The translations under genes and the position numbers were made by a program. Positions 26,168 to 41,100 of a stretch of 64,000 bases of DNA are shown here, piece after piece. Every line of letters starts with the position of its first letter. Position 1 is the stretch's first letter. This stretch comes from Nematostella vectensis (taxonomy: Eukaryota > Cnidaria > Anthozoa > Actiniaria > Edwardsiidae). Below the pieces are notes generated by a model. The model was not told the origin of the DNA. It searched no databases and worked only from the letters and a program-made list of their open reading frames with translations. The DNA lies in NCBI RefSeq assembly GCF_932526225.1, contig NC_064035.1:17039969-17103968 (forward strand). The letters are read 5' to 3'.

Positions 26168-29100
26168 ATGGCGGACGACGAGAAGAGTGAAGATGGCGAA
26201 AGACAGAGATTTCTGCAGTCTATGTGTGAGTGATTATTGTGTTATGATTACAAGACGCTTTTGTACGAATGTCAAATCCGGGCATTGTTTTTTTCTAGAA
26301 AGGAATCGCTACCAATGTCAAGCTTTGCCAGAGTGCGCTCTCCGCACGTTACGCTGTTTATTGTGCGCGTCTCCGAATCATTATTCAAATTGTGTCATTT
26401 TATGTCAAGGATAACCACGCTCGCGCTATCTTTTCAATCGTTAAAACTGAAGACACACACACATTTATTATACTTCGGACAACTGGCGTGACGTCACTCA
26501 CTTGTCATGAATCAGGGGCAGATCTAGCTGTTCGCAAAAGGGGGGGGGGGGGGGGGTTTGGCCCAGTGACAAAGGGGGCTGAGTGGAGGTTTTTTTTGTT
26601 ATATGTGGCTTTCTGACAGCCCCAAGGGGGTTTAAACCCCTTAACCCTCCCCTAGATCCACTTCTGTAAATCCTTCTGTAAACTGTTTTATGGGTGCATT
26701 AAAAGTTTTTATTAAGTCTTTCATTGCCATAACGCCCTGAGACGCCTGTAAAATATAGGCCCAACTCCAAAACGTCAAAAATGCAAACTAAACATCACCA
26801 GACCCGGATACTGATAGATTCATCCAAGGCATAGGCGACCTTCAAAAGGGCATCTAAGCAATGCAATAGAATTTACTCTTTTGTCAAAATATCAACCTTG
26901 ATTTCCGACCAATTCGTAAACAAATGCTTAAACTTAAAAACATTTCTTACCAAAAAAGACACAAAATTCCGAACTACAAATAGAGACAAACACACAGATC
27001 AATCACAAATAGATACCTCTATTGCGCTACGTCAGGTCCCATTTTACAGCAATCAGTCACAATAATCAATGCTAGAACCTCCATTAGAAGTGAGTCACCA
27101 TGTTTTGCCTATTTTGCATGCCTGCACTGCATCATGGGAGTCTTGGAAACACCTTGACAGACAGGCGGGCAATCTCCTCCCCCAGAATCATAACAGTTTT
27201 TTTTATAAGTATCTTTGCCCCGAAGCCAAACAAAACATTTCCAGGTCCAAGGAACCCAGAATTAGCCTGAAAACAATTTTTGAATAAGGTTGGGTAGCAA
27301 AGATGGCCCACATTGGAGAGTATGAGGCCATTCACCAGAAAATTCCTTTCTCACTTGGTGAAGCCCAGACAAGGAATTATCCCATTGAATCAACCTCAGC
27401 GTGCAAACATCCATAAGCACAGCATTAATTATGCCCAAAAAGACTTCATGATGTCCTAAGGCACTCTCCAGATGTGAAAAAGCTGTAATTATTAAGCAAT
27501 TTACAAGCAAAACTGTTGTAAGCGACAGGCTGTAGCAGTGCCGTCGCTAGAAAGAGAAGGCACCGCAGTGCATTGTTGGAAACTTCAAGGCATACCGTCT
27601 TGGGTCAGCGGTAGCTTTTAACTGATAGTGTTGGACTTGAAATAGGGGGGGGAGGTTTCTGTTTTTTTTTTTACAATGTTGCTCAAAAGTACCCAGGAGT
27701 GAAAGGGTTAACCTCCCCCCTTACCTTTAGGCCTGACTAGCCTTTATTTTCACATAACATGAAATTATTAAATTCGTCCAACAAAGCAAGCAAGTTTGCA
27801 GTATTTGGTGGGGGTTATACTTGGCTATAACAGGGGGTACATTAGAGCCCAAAATTCCATACCCCAAAAACCAATGATAGAAGCTTTCCAACCAAAAAGA
27901 TTCCCCCCAAATACCTGGTTTTCAACACTTTCTGTAGTTCCAATTTTACAGCAACACATCAATTGTGAATTGAATAGAAGTGTTCCTAATGTTCTTTTTT
28001 GCTTCTCATTCAGCCAAAAGCCTTCCAACATCGGGTAAAATATTGCTCTCTCCTCAAAATACCCAAAGTTGTCTATACAAAAAAACTAAACTAAGTTTCC
28101 AATCCCCACAAGAGAAGGAAAAAAATACCCCCCAAGCATGTCTGAGCTCACCCAGCCCTAATGCTAATAGCCAAGTACCCTCTCTGAATCAAAGAATGAC
28201 TATATTGTTCAATGTTTTTGACTTTCACAGTGAACAGAGGACCAAATAAAAGGCAGATAAAGCCAGTAGAAAACAGTCCCCTCCTTCATTTTGCCCTCGG
28301 AGAAAGTGATGACAGTGAAGAAGATGAAGACTTTGAGTTCAATGATCAAGAGGAGGGTTAGTTTCATTCCCAGGACTTAGAGTACCACATTAAAGCCCAA
28401 ACAATACTACTGCATCAGCCATAATGATAATCATATAGTGATTTTCTTTTAAAAGCCTCTGGTAGTGAAGAAGATGAGGCTGACACATCCCAGCCAATAA
28501 ACTCCTCCACAAACTTTGCCAGGAGTGATAGTGATGACTCAGATGATAGTGATGACAGCGATGCACAGGGGCCAACATTGTCCATTGGTGATTTGATAGC
28601 TGCCATGAAGAACAAGGTCGGGAAAATACATGATGAATTTATTAGTTTTTTGTGTCTACTTTAGTGGTGGAGTATTCTATAACAATTAATAGTTTGTCAT
28701 TAGATACTTTAGTCATCTCTAAAGAATGGACTATTTTTCAGATTAAAGAATTTGAATGTGAAAGTGAGGCTTTGATGGATCAGATTTTGTTAACATCTCA
28801 CAAATATATTGTGCAGTTTTTTTTACAAAGCTTTTTCAATCCTTTTCAACCAGTTTCAATTTTGCAGTGGTAAAAGTCACTTTTCTCTCTTCCAAAATCA
28901 GCCTGATAAAAAGCCAGAGCCTTTGAAGAACACATCAGATGTAGTGATCTGTGGAATATGCATGGATGACCTAAGGTAAGTAGTGAAATTGCCTATACTT
29001 TATTATTGTATACTAGATGAGTTTTAGCACTGAAGAAAATGACAATCATCTTACATACTTATTTTTACCTGTTGCATACCTGTCAACTCTCCCGCATTAG

Positions 29101-32100
29101 GCTGGAGTCTCAAGATTTTTTACCCCTTCTCACGCTCTCCCGCGTTGAGCACCAAATCCCCTGCTTTTAGCGGTTTTTATCGCTTCCGAAAAATTATTCC
29201 ATAGAAAATCGTCATTTTGCCTATTTTTCATCTAGAATTTTTTTTCAAGTACAGTAGTTACTTTTTTTTGGAAAATGGGTGTGTATTATACAGAAGTGCA
29301 TACTATACCTGAGTAAATATGGTAATCATTCTCACACTTTTCTTCTCTTGCAAAAGAATCAAGCACTTCTTTGTGATTTTTTGTAATTTATTGATTTCTC
29401 AATATTCTAGTGATGAAGGTGATGAGATTGTAGAATGCGATGGCTGTGGCATCACTGTACATGAAGGTAAAGTGTCTTTTTATGATTACAATATACTCTA
29501 GCAAGTTTTTGGGTCAGTATATGAGTAAGACATTATGTAATGTGCCAAAAAAAGCCTTTGCTGTGTTTTTAATGGTGGAGAAGAAAGAATGAAAGTAACT
29601 AGGAGGGTTCTAGAAAGTACCTAGCAGGTTCGCAGCTAAGAAATCTCGTGATTGACACAAAGCACTATCTGCCATCATGAATATTATTCAATGCCATTTT
29701 AATCATGTGTGTGTTGCCCATATGCAGCTGGCCATGATGTCTTTACCTCTGGGTTTTTCCTGTGCACCCAACTACTAGACCAAAGGCCAAAAATTGTTAC
29801 AGTCAGCGGCGTAGCCAGGATTTTTAACAGGAGGGGGGCCATAAGGCCCTTTCTAGGCATTTTCTCCTGTATTTTAGGAAATGTCGCATACATTTACTGT
29901 ATGTTTGGCTGCTAGAGGAGTGGGCCGGGCCTGCTTGGCCACCCCCAGCTACGCCCCTGGCGGGGATGGGGCAGAGGTTGGGTAACTAGGATTGGGTGCT
30001 ATTACTGTATATTATTATTCCAAAATTGTCAATTTGCCTTCTAGGGTGCTATGGCACAATCAACGAAGATCACAGTGAGAGTGACAAGAGTAATGATACA
30101 GACTCACCAACTGAACCATGGTTTTGTGATGCTTGTAAAGTCGGGGTTCAACCAGTAAGTACTGGAGCTATATCATACAATTACCTGATTTAAAAGATTA
30201 CAAAAAGAAATGGCTATTATTCTTTAATCTATTTCTAAAATTGTTATTATTCTTTACACTTACTTTCAGTGGTCAAAAGGTTTTTTAGCCAAGAAAAATA
30301 AAATAAAATGGATGATGTGTTACATTAGAATGGAGAAAAACTGACTACCCACACATATACCTGAGGGTATACAGACTTCTGAGGGAAACAATTTATAGCA
30401 CAAGCCTACTTGCATTCTCTACACCCATCAGGAAACATTACTACAGTGGAACCTGGATCTTATGATAATCTCGATTTTACGATGGCGTTCCTTTCTCCTG
30501 GCTAAAATACAGTGAAAAGTATGAGAAATTACCTCGATCTAACGACATTCTCGATTTTACGATACAAATCTGTTCTCCCAAGCATAATTTTGACCTCGTA
30601 CAATGATATTACTGATTCTTTCTATCAACAAAGAGAGAAAAAACTCAAAACACCACAGTACAGTTAATCAATTTTTTTTGACATGACCAATCTTGTTAAA
30701 TTCAGATTACAGTTTACAGAGAGTAACTGTACAGTCTTACACAGAGTACAGTTACAATATTATTATTTTGTAAAAGTTGATAATTAACCTGGCCTCGCTA
30801 CAACAATATTTTCAATGGATTTTCCTTTATATCGTAAAATCGAGGACCTCTTTCTAACGATACCTCAATTTTACGATTCATTTTTTTTCTCCCAAGGCAT
30901 ATCATAAAATCCAGGTTCCACTGTACAGTAACTTTCAAACGATTAATTTTGTGTGTCTGTTTAGGACTGTGAATTATGCCCTAATCTGGGTGGAATATTT
31001 AAAGAGACAGACACTTACCAGTAAGTAGTCATTTTACGGGCTCTGCAACAGGGTATAAAAATAAAGAAAAAGATTCATCCAAGTCAGCAATTTTTTAACA
31101 TTCATTAGTTACCATGACTACCTCCACCTCCCTACCTACACAAATCTGTGCCACCTTCTTTCCTCCAAAAAAGGTAGTACTTTCATAAGGTGAGGCACTT
31201 ATTAAAAGGAAGGTGCTTATTCCAAAATTTGTCTCTCAAATAAAAATGCTTTTAAACAACTTGAAGGGAGTAAATATGGCCTCAAAACGAAACACGCTTT
31301 CAATGATTAAATGTTTTGACGAGTAGTACTGTACTGTCAGTTTCCATTACTGTTAATGTACTGTACCCTTGACATTGAAGTCCATGGCTGGCGTACCGCT
31401 GATAAAAATGTTATTGTGTGAGTGTAGGTGGGTGCACTTGTTGTGTGCTCTTTATACTCCTGGAATTGCCTTTGTGAAGCCCGAGACACTGGAATGTGTT
31501 ACTCTCTCAGAGCTCCCTCCATATAAATGGGGTGTAAGGGTATGTATTGTGCGTTTTTATAGCTGTTTTTGATATGCTATGAAATCTTGCCAATGATTTC
31601 TAACAGCTAAATCACTTTCTGGCTTCAGTCATTCAAAATGAAGAGAAGAGTTTTTATTGGCCAACACTGAAATGTTTTTTATCACACCACCTCCCTGCAT
31701 GGCTCACACCACCTCCCTACTTGGCTCAAACATCGCCAATTGTTATTTTGTTAGTTTTATTGACAGAAGTCAGGAAGCGGTTTAGCAGCTGAAGATTATG
31801 ATGAGAGTTTGAAGAATGTTGAAAAAACACATTGTAATCCTAATCAACTTTAAAAATCTTTTCAAAACATTTGATCATGGAAAAAAAAACTTATAGTTAG
31901 TATATGCTTTATACATTTTATATTCCAGGAATGCAGTCTATGTGAAGACGAGCGCTTCAGTCGCACAGGAGTCTGCATAGGTTGTGATGCGGGAATGTGC
32001 AAGACTTACTTCCATGTTAGCTGGTATAAAAACCATCTACAATAATTTTTACATTCCCAATGATGCATACAGTATACAAGTCCTTTTACTAAGCTATGTA

Positions 32101-35100
32101 AAAACTAATAGTGATTGCTGTTATATGTATTTCAAACAATTTGAATTTACTAATAGTTGCCACAGGGTCTTCACCACAGTTGGGGGAAGGGGGATGGAGA
32201 AATTTTGTGTGCAATTCCTTGGGTTTATGGGTTTAGAAGCCACATTCGCAGTAAATTTCAACTGGATTACAGTGGTGTTCAGTTTTAATGGTTACAAAAC
32301 TTTCAAGGCATTTAGCATTTGGTATCAGACTCTTAACCCTCATGTGACCCTCACAATTAATTCTTTTTATAAAGTATGACAAGTAGGACAGTATTATGAG
32401 TCAAATGTTTTTTCCCCTTTCAGTGCTCAGATGTATGGACTTCTTTCTGATGTCCCAGAAGAGTGTGATGAGGTAGCCTTTTGTTAAGCTACTCAATCCA
32501 TACATACTACTGTATGTGCATTGAAATCCAATTGATAGAAAGCTTTGTGACAATAACAATACATACATAAAACTTGTAAAATGATGAAAATGTAGGCAGC
32601 TAGAATCTAGAATTGCTGTATTGAAACTTTCCCATAGCAAAGCTGCTTTGTAGCTCAGTGTGGCAGGTATAATATGGAATATTTCCCAACAAATTCCACA
32701 GGATGTTGCAGACCCACTTTACGCCCATTGCAAACAGCATGCAGATAAGCAGACAACAAAAAGTAGGGTAAGTCATTTAGGCTGATGGTTTGGTTGAATC
32801 GAAAAGTTTTGCCTTGTGTTAAAATCTATTTTCTTGACAAAAATGTAACATTTTAGGTTGAGCATCCCCACCTCTGGGTATCCTGAGTTGGTGATACATG
32901 TCTTAAGGCCTCCCTTTTCTGATTTCACCAGATCCTGTGCAGTTATCCTTTAGTCTTTTCACATGATATCAACTCATGGTGCATTGTTGTTTGTAGCGTC
33001 GGGCCTGGTTGGCATACAATGCACGTTACAAGAAATTCAGTGAGCGAAAATCTGCTAGTGAAAAGGTAAGAATGTTGGACGGTATACCAATGTAATGAAT
33101 GATACCATAATAAAATGTGTGCGTTTTGCAACACAGACCATTGTATTTAATTAATATTTTTGTAGTGTTTGCATATTTTTATAGTACTTTTGTGCCCTTA
33201 CCATTGTCAGGTAAGCATTATCAGTGATTATCTTTAGATTGTTTCTGTAATGCCTCCATTTTCCTTTTCCCAGGAGAGAATTGAACAGTACTTGGTTGAT
33301 GCACAAGAGAGGATTAAAGTGGAGAGGCGCCAAATGCAGCCTAAACCCTATAGTGAGAATATTGCATTATCCTGTTTTCAGAGACTATACTCAAGCTTAT
33401 TTGTATAAACCAGTTGTGCCATCTGCTAGGAATACTAGAAGATTTCAACTTTCTGATATTCTGAATTAGTTTCAGACCACAGTGTTCCTAACCTCTTACT
33501 GTATGTTCTTGTTTGATTGAAACATTTTAGGTAGCATTGCATTTATAAGTAAGTACTGTACATCTTCCAAGTTCTACTGTAAACAGGTGTTTACATTGTT
33601 GTTGCTTTGCAGCACCCACTGAAAAGGTACCCAGACTTCTGTCTACCTGCCCAGGAGGTAGGGAAAATGAGTTTAGATAAGTTTAAATCCTTGCTTTGTT
33701 TTTGCTTACTGTCTTTTTTGTTTTAGCTTGTCGGCAGCTATATCTGAAAGCCAAACTACTTGGATTTACGACTGAACAAGCAAGTATTCTTACCTACTGC
33801 TTTTAAAGTATTATAGCACAAGCCAAAAAGTAGTGGGGAACTTTTTGGTGTTTCTCTTATTAAAAAGTAGTCAAACTTTGAAGACAAAACCTGGCTTAGT
33901 CTTATTTTATTCTTTGTATCATGTAATTTATTGTACTGCAGACCCAGAGTGAAGTGCCTGCACGAAGAAAATGGTTCATTCGTCCTGCACTCACGTCCGA
34001 ATTTGTCAATTATTACAATGGTAAGATTTCTGGTGTCAGCACAACATTTTATAGTATATTTAAATTGTTTGGACCTTAGATAGATATTGTTTATGAAAAA
34101 GCTAAATCTGTTTGAATCACTGTTAAATTCATCCCATTCTACCATACACTTGTCTCAAGTATTTTTCTAAAATATGTAATAATGCAATATCTACTTCTCA
34201 AAATAATGAGAGTTTGGAATGTTCAAATAAAAAACAAAATAACTCACTGATGTTGGATCAACAGACTTTAAATGCAGTTTTCCTTTACATGTGATGTGTT
34301 CAACTGTACCTTAGTGTAGAGAGTGATGCCATTTCTTTAATTGCATCTCTTGGGCAGTCTTTTGATGTGTTGATAGGACATGATACCATATCCTTTGTTT
34401 GTTGCTTGTGTTGGACTACCCCTTGGTGTACTGATAGTTCGTGATAGCATTTTCTTTGCTGGTGTCAAACTGCCTTTTGGTGTCTTGCCAGAGCGTGATA
34501 GCCGGGTCAAGGAGATGCTGGAGAGACAGAGCAAACTAGAAAACAACAACAAGCAACTTCAGGAGGAAGAGCAATTGCTCAGAGGCAAAGCAAATCAGGT
34601 AAGAAAGCAAACCACCATCTAGATCCTACACATCATTCAAAGTGGAAGAGCGATTTTCACTGTTTTTATTTTTAATATTTACTTAACAAATAGATCTCAT
34701 TTTTGCGTGCATCCACGGATTCATCACCCAATTCATGTCCACAGCTAAGTCTGATACCTATGTCAACTTGTATTAGAGGGATGAGGGGATCAGTAGAGCA
34801 AATTTTAGATCATCAATTTGAGGGTTAGGTACTGCATTACTGCACCATTTGGAATGCTTAATGCAATAAATGTTTAATCTCCCTTGTATTAGAGGGATGA
34901 GGGGATCAGTAGAGCAAATTTTAGATCATCAATTTGAGGGTTAGGTACTGCATTACTGCACCATTTGGAATGCTTAATGCAATAAATGTTTAATCTCCCT
35001 TGTATTAGAGGGATAAGGGGATCAGTAGAACAAATTTTAGATCATCAATTTGAGGGTTAGGTACTGCATCACTGCATCACTTGGAATGCTTAATGCAATA

Positions 35101-38100
35101 AATGCTCAATTTCAGTTTAATAACAGATTTTGCTCAATGTAATAACAACACTTTGACATTTACTGTAAAGTATGGAAAAGTTCATTTATTATCCCGGGGG
35201 GGGGGGGGGGGGGGGAGGATTTTGATTAAAGTAAGGGAGACAGTCTTTTCTGACTTTTTTGTATGATTATTTTGTTTTGAATTTGTCACATGATGAAAGG
35301 TCACATGATCTCTTGGCGCAAGTCCCCTATTACATGAGTGTAATGTTGTACTTATTTTCCCCCGGCAGTTAACAAAGGATCTTCAAGGTCTTACAAGTAC
35401 TGCCAAAAAGCATCGAGAAGAAGGGCTTCTCTTGCACAAGCTGTTAAACCAACTAGCTGACATGGTAAGCAAACACTTAGCCTGTGTAGCAAGCGTTTCT
35501 GTGGAGTTTCGAGCGAAGAATGTGGCCGTGTGAAGAATGGGGAGAGAGAAGGAAACGCTTGCAAGCACTCGTAGTATTTTTCAGATACGCCTCCAAGTGA
35601 CAAACCTTGACAAGCGAGTATAATTCAAAACAGCTGTCAAACTTAGTTCCCCCCAAGACCTCCCTCCGATCTCATTTTGGATACATTGCAGGGTTTGCAG
35701 ATTGTAGATGGGCGAAATGTAAATTGTTTTTCTTTTAATCAAACTAAGAATTACAAAGTTTGCAAATGCAACTTTCGGCACCACATTGAGCGTGATTTGG
35801 GTTGTCATGTTTTGTTTATAAAAGCCAATTTCGAAGCGAACACACACATGCAGAGTTGATCTCAACATCATTCTATATGGACGCGGCTCGAAAACCTACC
35901 GTAAATTTACATAGACAAGGAAAGAGCCAAACTGCAAGCTGCAAAAAAGTTCCAATCCAATTCAAACATCAAGATTCCACCTTGAGGGCGTGAACGACTA
36001 ACACGCGAGCATGTTGTCTTCCTTTGAATTGGCCTCAAGTTGGAATATATCCTTGCTAGGACCAATCGACAAAAATGGCTAACGAATTTCCTCCACCCAA
36101 TAGCTGTTTGTATAACGCACCCCTGTCTCAGGCACTAAAACATCTTTCAGTGGATCCTTGTGCAAGGCTATTTTGAGAAATTGTGAGTCTGAATCTGCAA
36201 AATGTCACTCAGCCTTAGCCGCGCCGCGCCAATCAGAAGTCTCGAATTCTGTGATCAGAAATTGGTTGCAGACTTTACGCGCGGGCATATTCATCCCTCG
36301 CTCTCTATTTCTGCTAAAACTCTACAGAAACGCTTGCTACGCAGGCTAGCAAACACTGAATTCTAGCTTCCTCCACACACTGATATATTGTTACCTTTTC
36401 ACTTTTTGTCCCAGTGTGGTTTATTTTAAAAACTATGAGTATCTCCTTCCCAATAACATACTGTGATTTATATTCATATTTCCTTTCAGCAATTTCAACT
36501 GCCATCTGTTTTAGAAGCCAAAAGGCCAAAGAGAAAAATTTCAGAATCCACCACAAAACACATCCAGATTAATGTGTAAGTATTTATCATTAAGGTTAAA
36601 AGGGGAACAGTAGGACCCCATGCTTATATCTTGACCCACCCATACACTTATGCTTACATCTAGACCCCACCCTAACACTTATGCTTACATCTAGACCCCA
36701 CCCTTACCCTTATGCTTACATCTAGACCCCACCTTTACACTTAAATCTAGACCTCACCCTTACCCTTACATCTAGACCCCCTAACACTTATGCTTACATC
36801 TAGACCCCCCTAACACTTATGCTTACATCTAGACCCCACCCTTACCCTTACAACTAAACCTCACCCTTACAGTTACATCTAGACCCACCCTTACACTTAC
36901 ATCTAGACCCCACCCTTACCCTTACATCTAGACCCCACCCTTACCCTTACATCTAGACCCCACCCTTACACTTATGCTTACATCTAGACCCCACCCTTAC
37001 ACTTATTTTTACATCTAGACCCCACCCTTACACTTACATCTAGACCTCACCCTTACCCTTATGCTTACATCTAGACCCCATCTTACACTTACATCTAGAC
37101 CCCACCCTTACACTTACATCTAGACCCCACCCTTACCCTTACATCTAGACCCCACCCTTACACTTACATCTAGACCCCACCCTTATCCTTACATCTAGAC
37201 CCCACCCTTACACTAATGCTTACATCTAGACCCCACCCTTACCCTTACACTTACATCTAGACCCCACCCTTACACTTACATCTAGACCTCACCCTTACCC
37301 TTATGCTTACATCTAGACCCCACTCTTACACTTATTTTTACATCTAGACCCCACCCTTACACTTATTTTTACATCTAGACCCACCCTTACACTTACACTT
37401 ACATCTAGACCCCACCCTTTCCCTTACATCTAGACCCCACCCTTACCCTCTTACATCTAGACCCCACCCTTACCCTCTTACATCTAGACCCCACCCTTAC
37501 CCTTATGCTTACATCTAGACCCCACTCTTACACTTATTTGTACATCTAGACCCCACCCTTACACTTATTTTTACATCTAGACCCACCCTTACACTTACAC
37601 TTACATCTAGACCCCACCCTTTACACTTACATCTAGACCCCACCCTTACCCTCTTACATCTAGACCCCACCCTTACCCTTACACTTACATCTAGACCCCA
37701 CCCTTACCCTTATGCTTACATCTAGACCCCACCCTTACCCTTATGCTTACATCTAGACCCTACCCTTACCCTTACATCTAGATCCCACCCTTACCTTTAC
37801 ATCTAGACCCCACCCTTACCCTTACATCTAGACCTACCCTTACCCTCTTACATCTAGACCCCACCCTTACCCTTATGCTTACATCTAGACCCCACCCTTA
37901 CCCTTATGCTTACATCTAGACCCCACCCTTACACTTACATCTAGACCTCACCCTTACCCTTACATCTAGACCCCACCCTTAAACTTACATCTAGACCTAC
38001 CCTTACCCTCTTACATCTAGACCCCACCCTTACACTTATGCTTACATCTAGACCCCACCCTTACCCTTACATCTAGACCCCACCCTTACACTTACATCTA

Positions 38101-41100
38101 GACCCCACCCTTACACTTATGCTTACATCTAGACCCCACCCTTACCCTTATGCTTACATCTAGACCCCACCCTTACACTTACATCTAGACCCCAGCCTTA
38201 TCCTTACATCTAGACCCCACCCTTACACTAATGCTTACATCTAGACCCCACCCTTACCCTTACACTTACATCTAGACCCCACCCTTACACTTACATCTAG
38301 ACCTCACCCTTACCCTTATGCTTACATCTAGACCCCACTCTTACACTTATTTTTACATCTAGACCCCACCCTTACACTTATTTTTACATCTAGACCCACC
38401 CTTACACTTACACTTACATCTAGACCCCACCCTTTCCCTTACATCTAGACCCCACCCTTACCCTCTTACATCTAGACCCCACCCTTACCCTCTTACATCT
38501 AGACCCCACCCTTACCCTTATGCTTACATCTAGACCCCACTCTTACACTTATTTTTACATCTAGACCCCACCCTTACACTTATTTTTACATCTAGACCCA
38601 CCCTTACACTTACACTTACATCTAGACCCCACCCTTTACACTTACATCTAGACCCCACCCTTACCCTCTTACATCTAGACCCCACCCTTACCCTTACACT
38701 TACATCTAGACCCCACCCTTACCGTTATGCTTACATCTAGACCCCACCCTTACCCTTATGCTTACATCTAGACCCTACCCTTACCCTTACATCTAGATCC
38801 CACCCTTACCTTTACATCTAGACCCCACCCTTACCCTTACATCTAGACCTACCCTTACCCTCTTACATCTATACCCCACCCTTACCCTTATGCTTACATC
38901 TAGACCCCACCCTTACCCTTATGCTTACATCTAGACCCCACCCTTACACTTACATCTAGACCTCACCCTTACCCTTACATCTAGACCCCACCCTTAAACT
39001 TACATCTAGACCTACCCTTACCCTCTTACATCTAGACCCCACCCTTACACTTATGCTTACATCTAGACCCCACCCTTACCCTTACATCTAGACCCCACCC
39101 TTACACTTACATCTAGACCCCACCCTTACACTTATGCTTACATCTAGACCCCACCCTTACCCTTATGCTTACATCTAGACCCCACCCTTACCCTTACATC
39201 TAGACCCCAGCCTTATCCTTACATCTAGACCGCACCCTTACACTAATGCTTACATCTAGACCCCACCCTTACACTTACATCTAGATCCCACCCTTACCTT
39301 TACATCTAGACCCCACCCTTACCGTTATGCTTACATCTAGACCACACCCTTACCCTTATGCTTACATCTAGACCCCACCCTTACCCTTATGCTTACATCT
39401 AGACCCCATCTTACACTTACATCTAGACCCCACCCTTACCCTTATGCTTACATCTAGACCCCACCCTTACACTTATTTTTACATCTAGACCCCACCCTTA
39501 CAGTTACACTTACATCTAGACCCCACCCTTACCCTTACATCTAGACCCCACCCTTACACTTACACTTACATCTAGACCCCACCCTTACCCTTATGCTTAC
39601 ATCTAGACCCCACCCTTACACTTACATCTAGACCCCACCCTTACCCTTACATCTAGACCCCACCCTTACACTTACACTTACATCTAGACCCCACCCTTAC
39701 ACTTACACTTACATCTAGACCTCACCCTTACCCTTTTACTTACATCTAGACCCCACCCTTACAGTTACATCTATACCCCACCCTTACACTTACACTTACA
39801 TCTAGACCCCACCCTTACCCTTACATCTAGACCCCACCCTTACACTTACATCTAGACCCCACCCTTACCCTTACATCTAGACCCCACCCTTACACTTACA
39901 TCTAGACCCCACCCTTACCCTTACATCTAGACCCCACCCTTACACTTACATCTAGACCTTACCCTTACATCTAGACCCCACCCTTACCCTTACATCTAGA
40001 CCCCACCCTTACCCTTACATCTAGACCCCACCCTTACACTTACATCTAGACCCCACCCTTACCCTTACATCTAGACCCCACCCTTACACTTACATCTAGA
40101 CCTTACCCTTACATCTAGACCCCACCCTTACCCTTACATCTAGACCCCACCCTTACCCTTACATCTAGACCCCACCCTTACACTTACACTTACATCTAGA
40201 CCCCACCCTTACACTTACACTTACATCTAGACCCACCCGTACCCTTACATCTAGACCCCACCCTTACACTTATGCTTACATCTAGACCCCACCCTTACCC
40301 TTATGCTTTCATCTAGACCCCACCCTTACCCTTACATCTAGACCCCACCCTTACACTTACACTTACATCTAGACCCAACATTTACCCTTTTGCATAGAAA
40401 TGCAAACTCTACCATTGCCCTAATGCTTACATCCTTTATTTTTCTCCTTAGCTGTGCAACCTGCAAATCGACAGATAACCAGCACTTGATGGCAGAATGC
40501 GACACATGTCATAACTTCTACCATCTTGCGTGCGTGGATCCTCCATTGTCGCGCATGCCTAGGAAGTCTGCCAAGTGTCTCTGGTGAGCTATTTATTGTC
40601 GCGCGACTTGAATTACGCGAATATTTTTTGGGCACAATTCGTAAGTCTTTCGCGGGGAAAAATTGTGTTTGCAGTGACAGGATAGGCGATTTAACAACTG
40701 TGCAAAGGACATACGGGAGAAACGTTGCAAGGTTGTCTTAAAATTTGGACCCTTTAAATTTCGCGAGATGAATGTTTGCGGTCTTTGTTTTTCGCGAGTA
40801 TTTTTAGAATCGCGAAAAGCGCGAATACAGGTACACGCGCAAAAATTAACCAGTATAAGGTAGTAACAGTATTAATTATTTAAATGATATGGAATTTATT
40901 ATTGTTATGATGAGACTTACTTGGGGGATTTCACATCTTGTCTTTTGGCTCTTAATAAGTAGGTAATCATGCGGTTTCGAGTTCGATTTGTCAAGTTGAA
41001 CTAGAAATCGTATGATTACCTATTTATAGTATCATGGCAAAATTTTATAGAAACAGACACATTATTTGTGTCTCAGTAATAGCCGTTGTTTGGAGGATCA

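Noticed and set aside
31984-32379. 131-aa plus ORF after the PHF14 exon at 31929-32023
   Set aside because: It is intron read-through; the conserved protein continues in the exon at 32424 with correct phase.
36600-40385. Telomere-like CCCTTA repeats in the PHF14 intron
   Set aside because: The motif is CCCTTA rather than CCCTAA and is embedded in a longer TCTAGACCCC unit.
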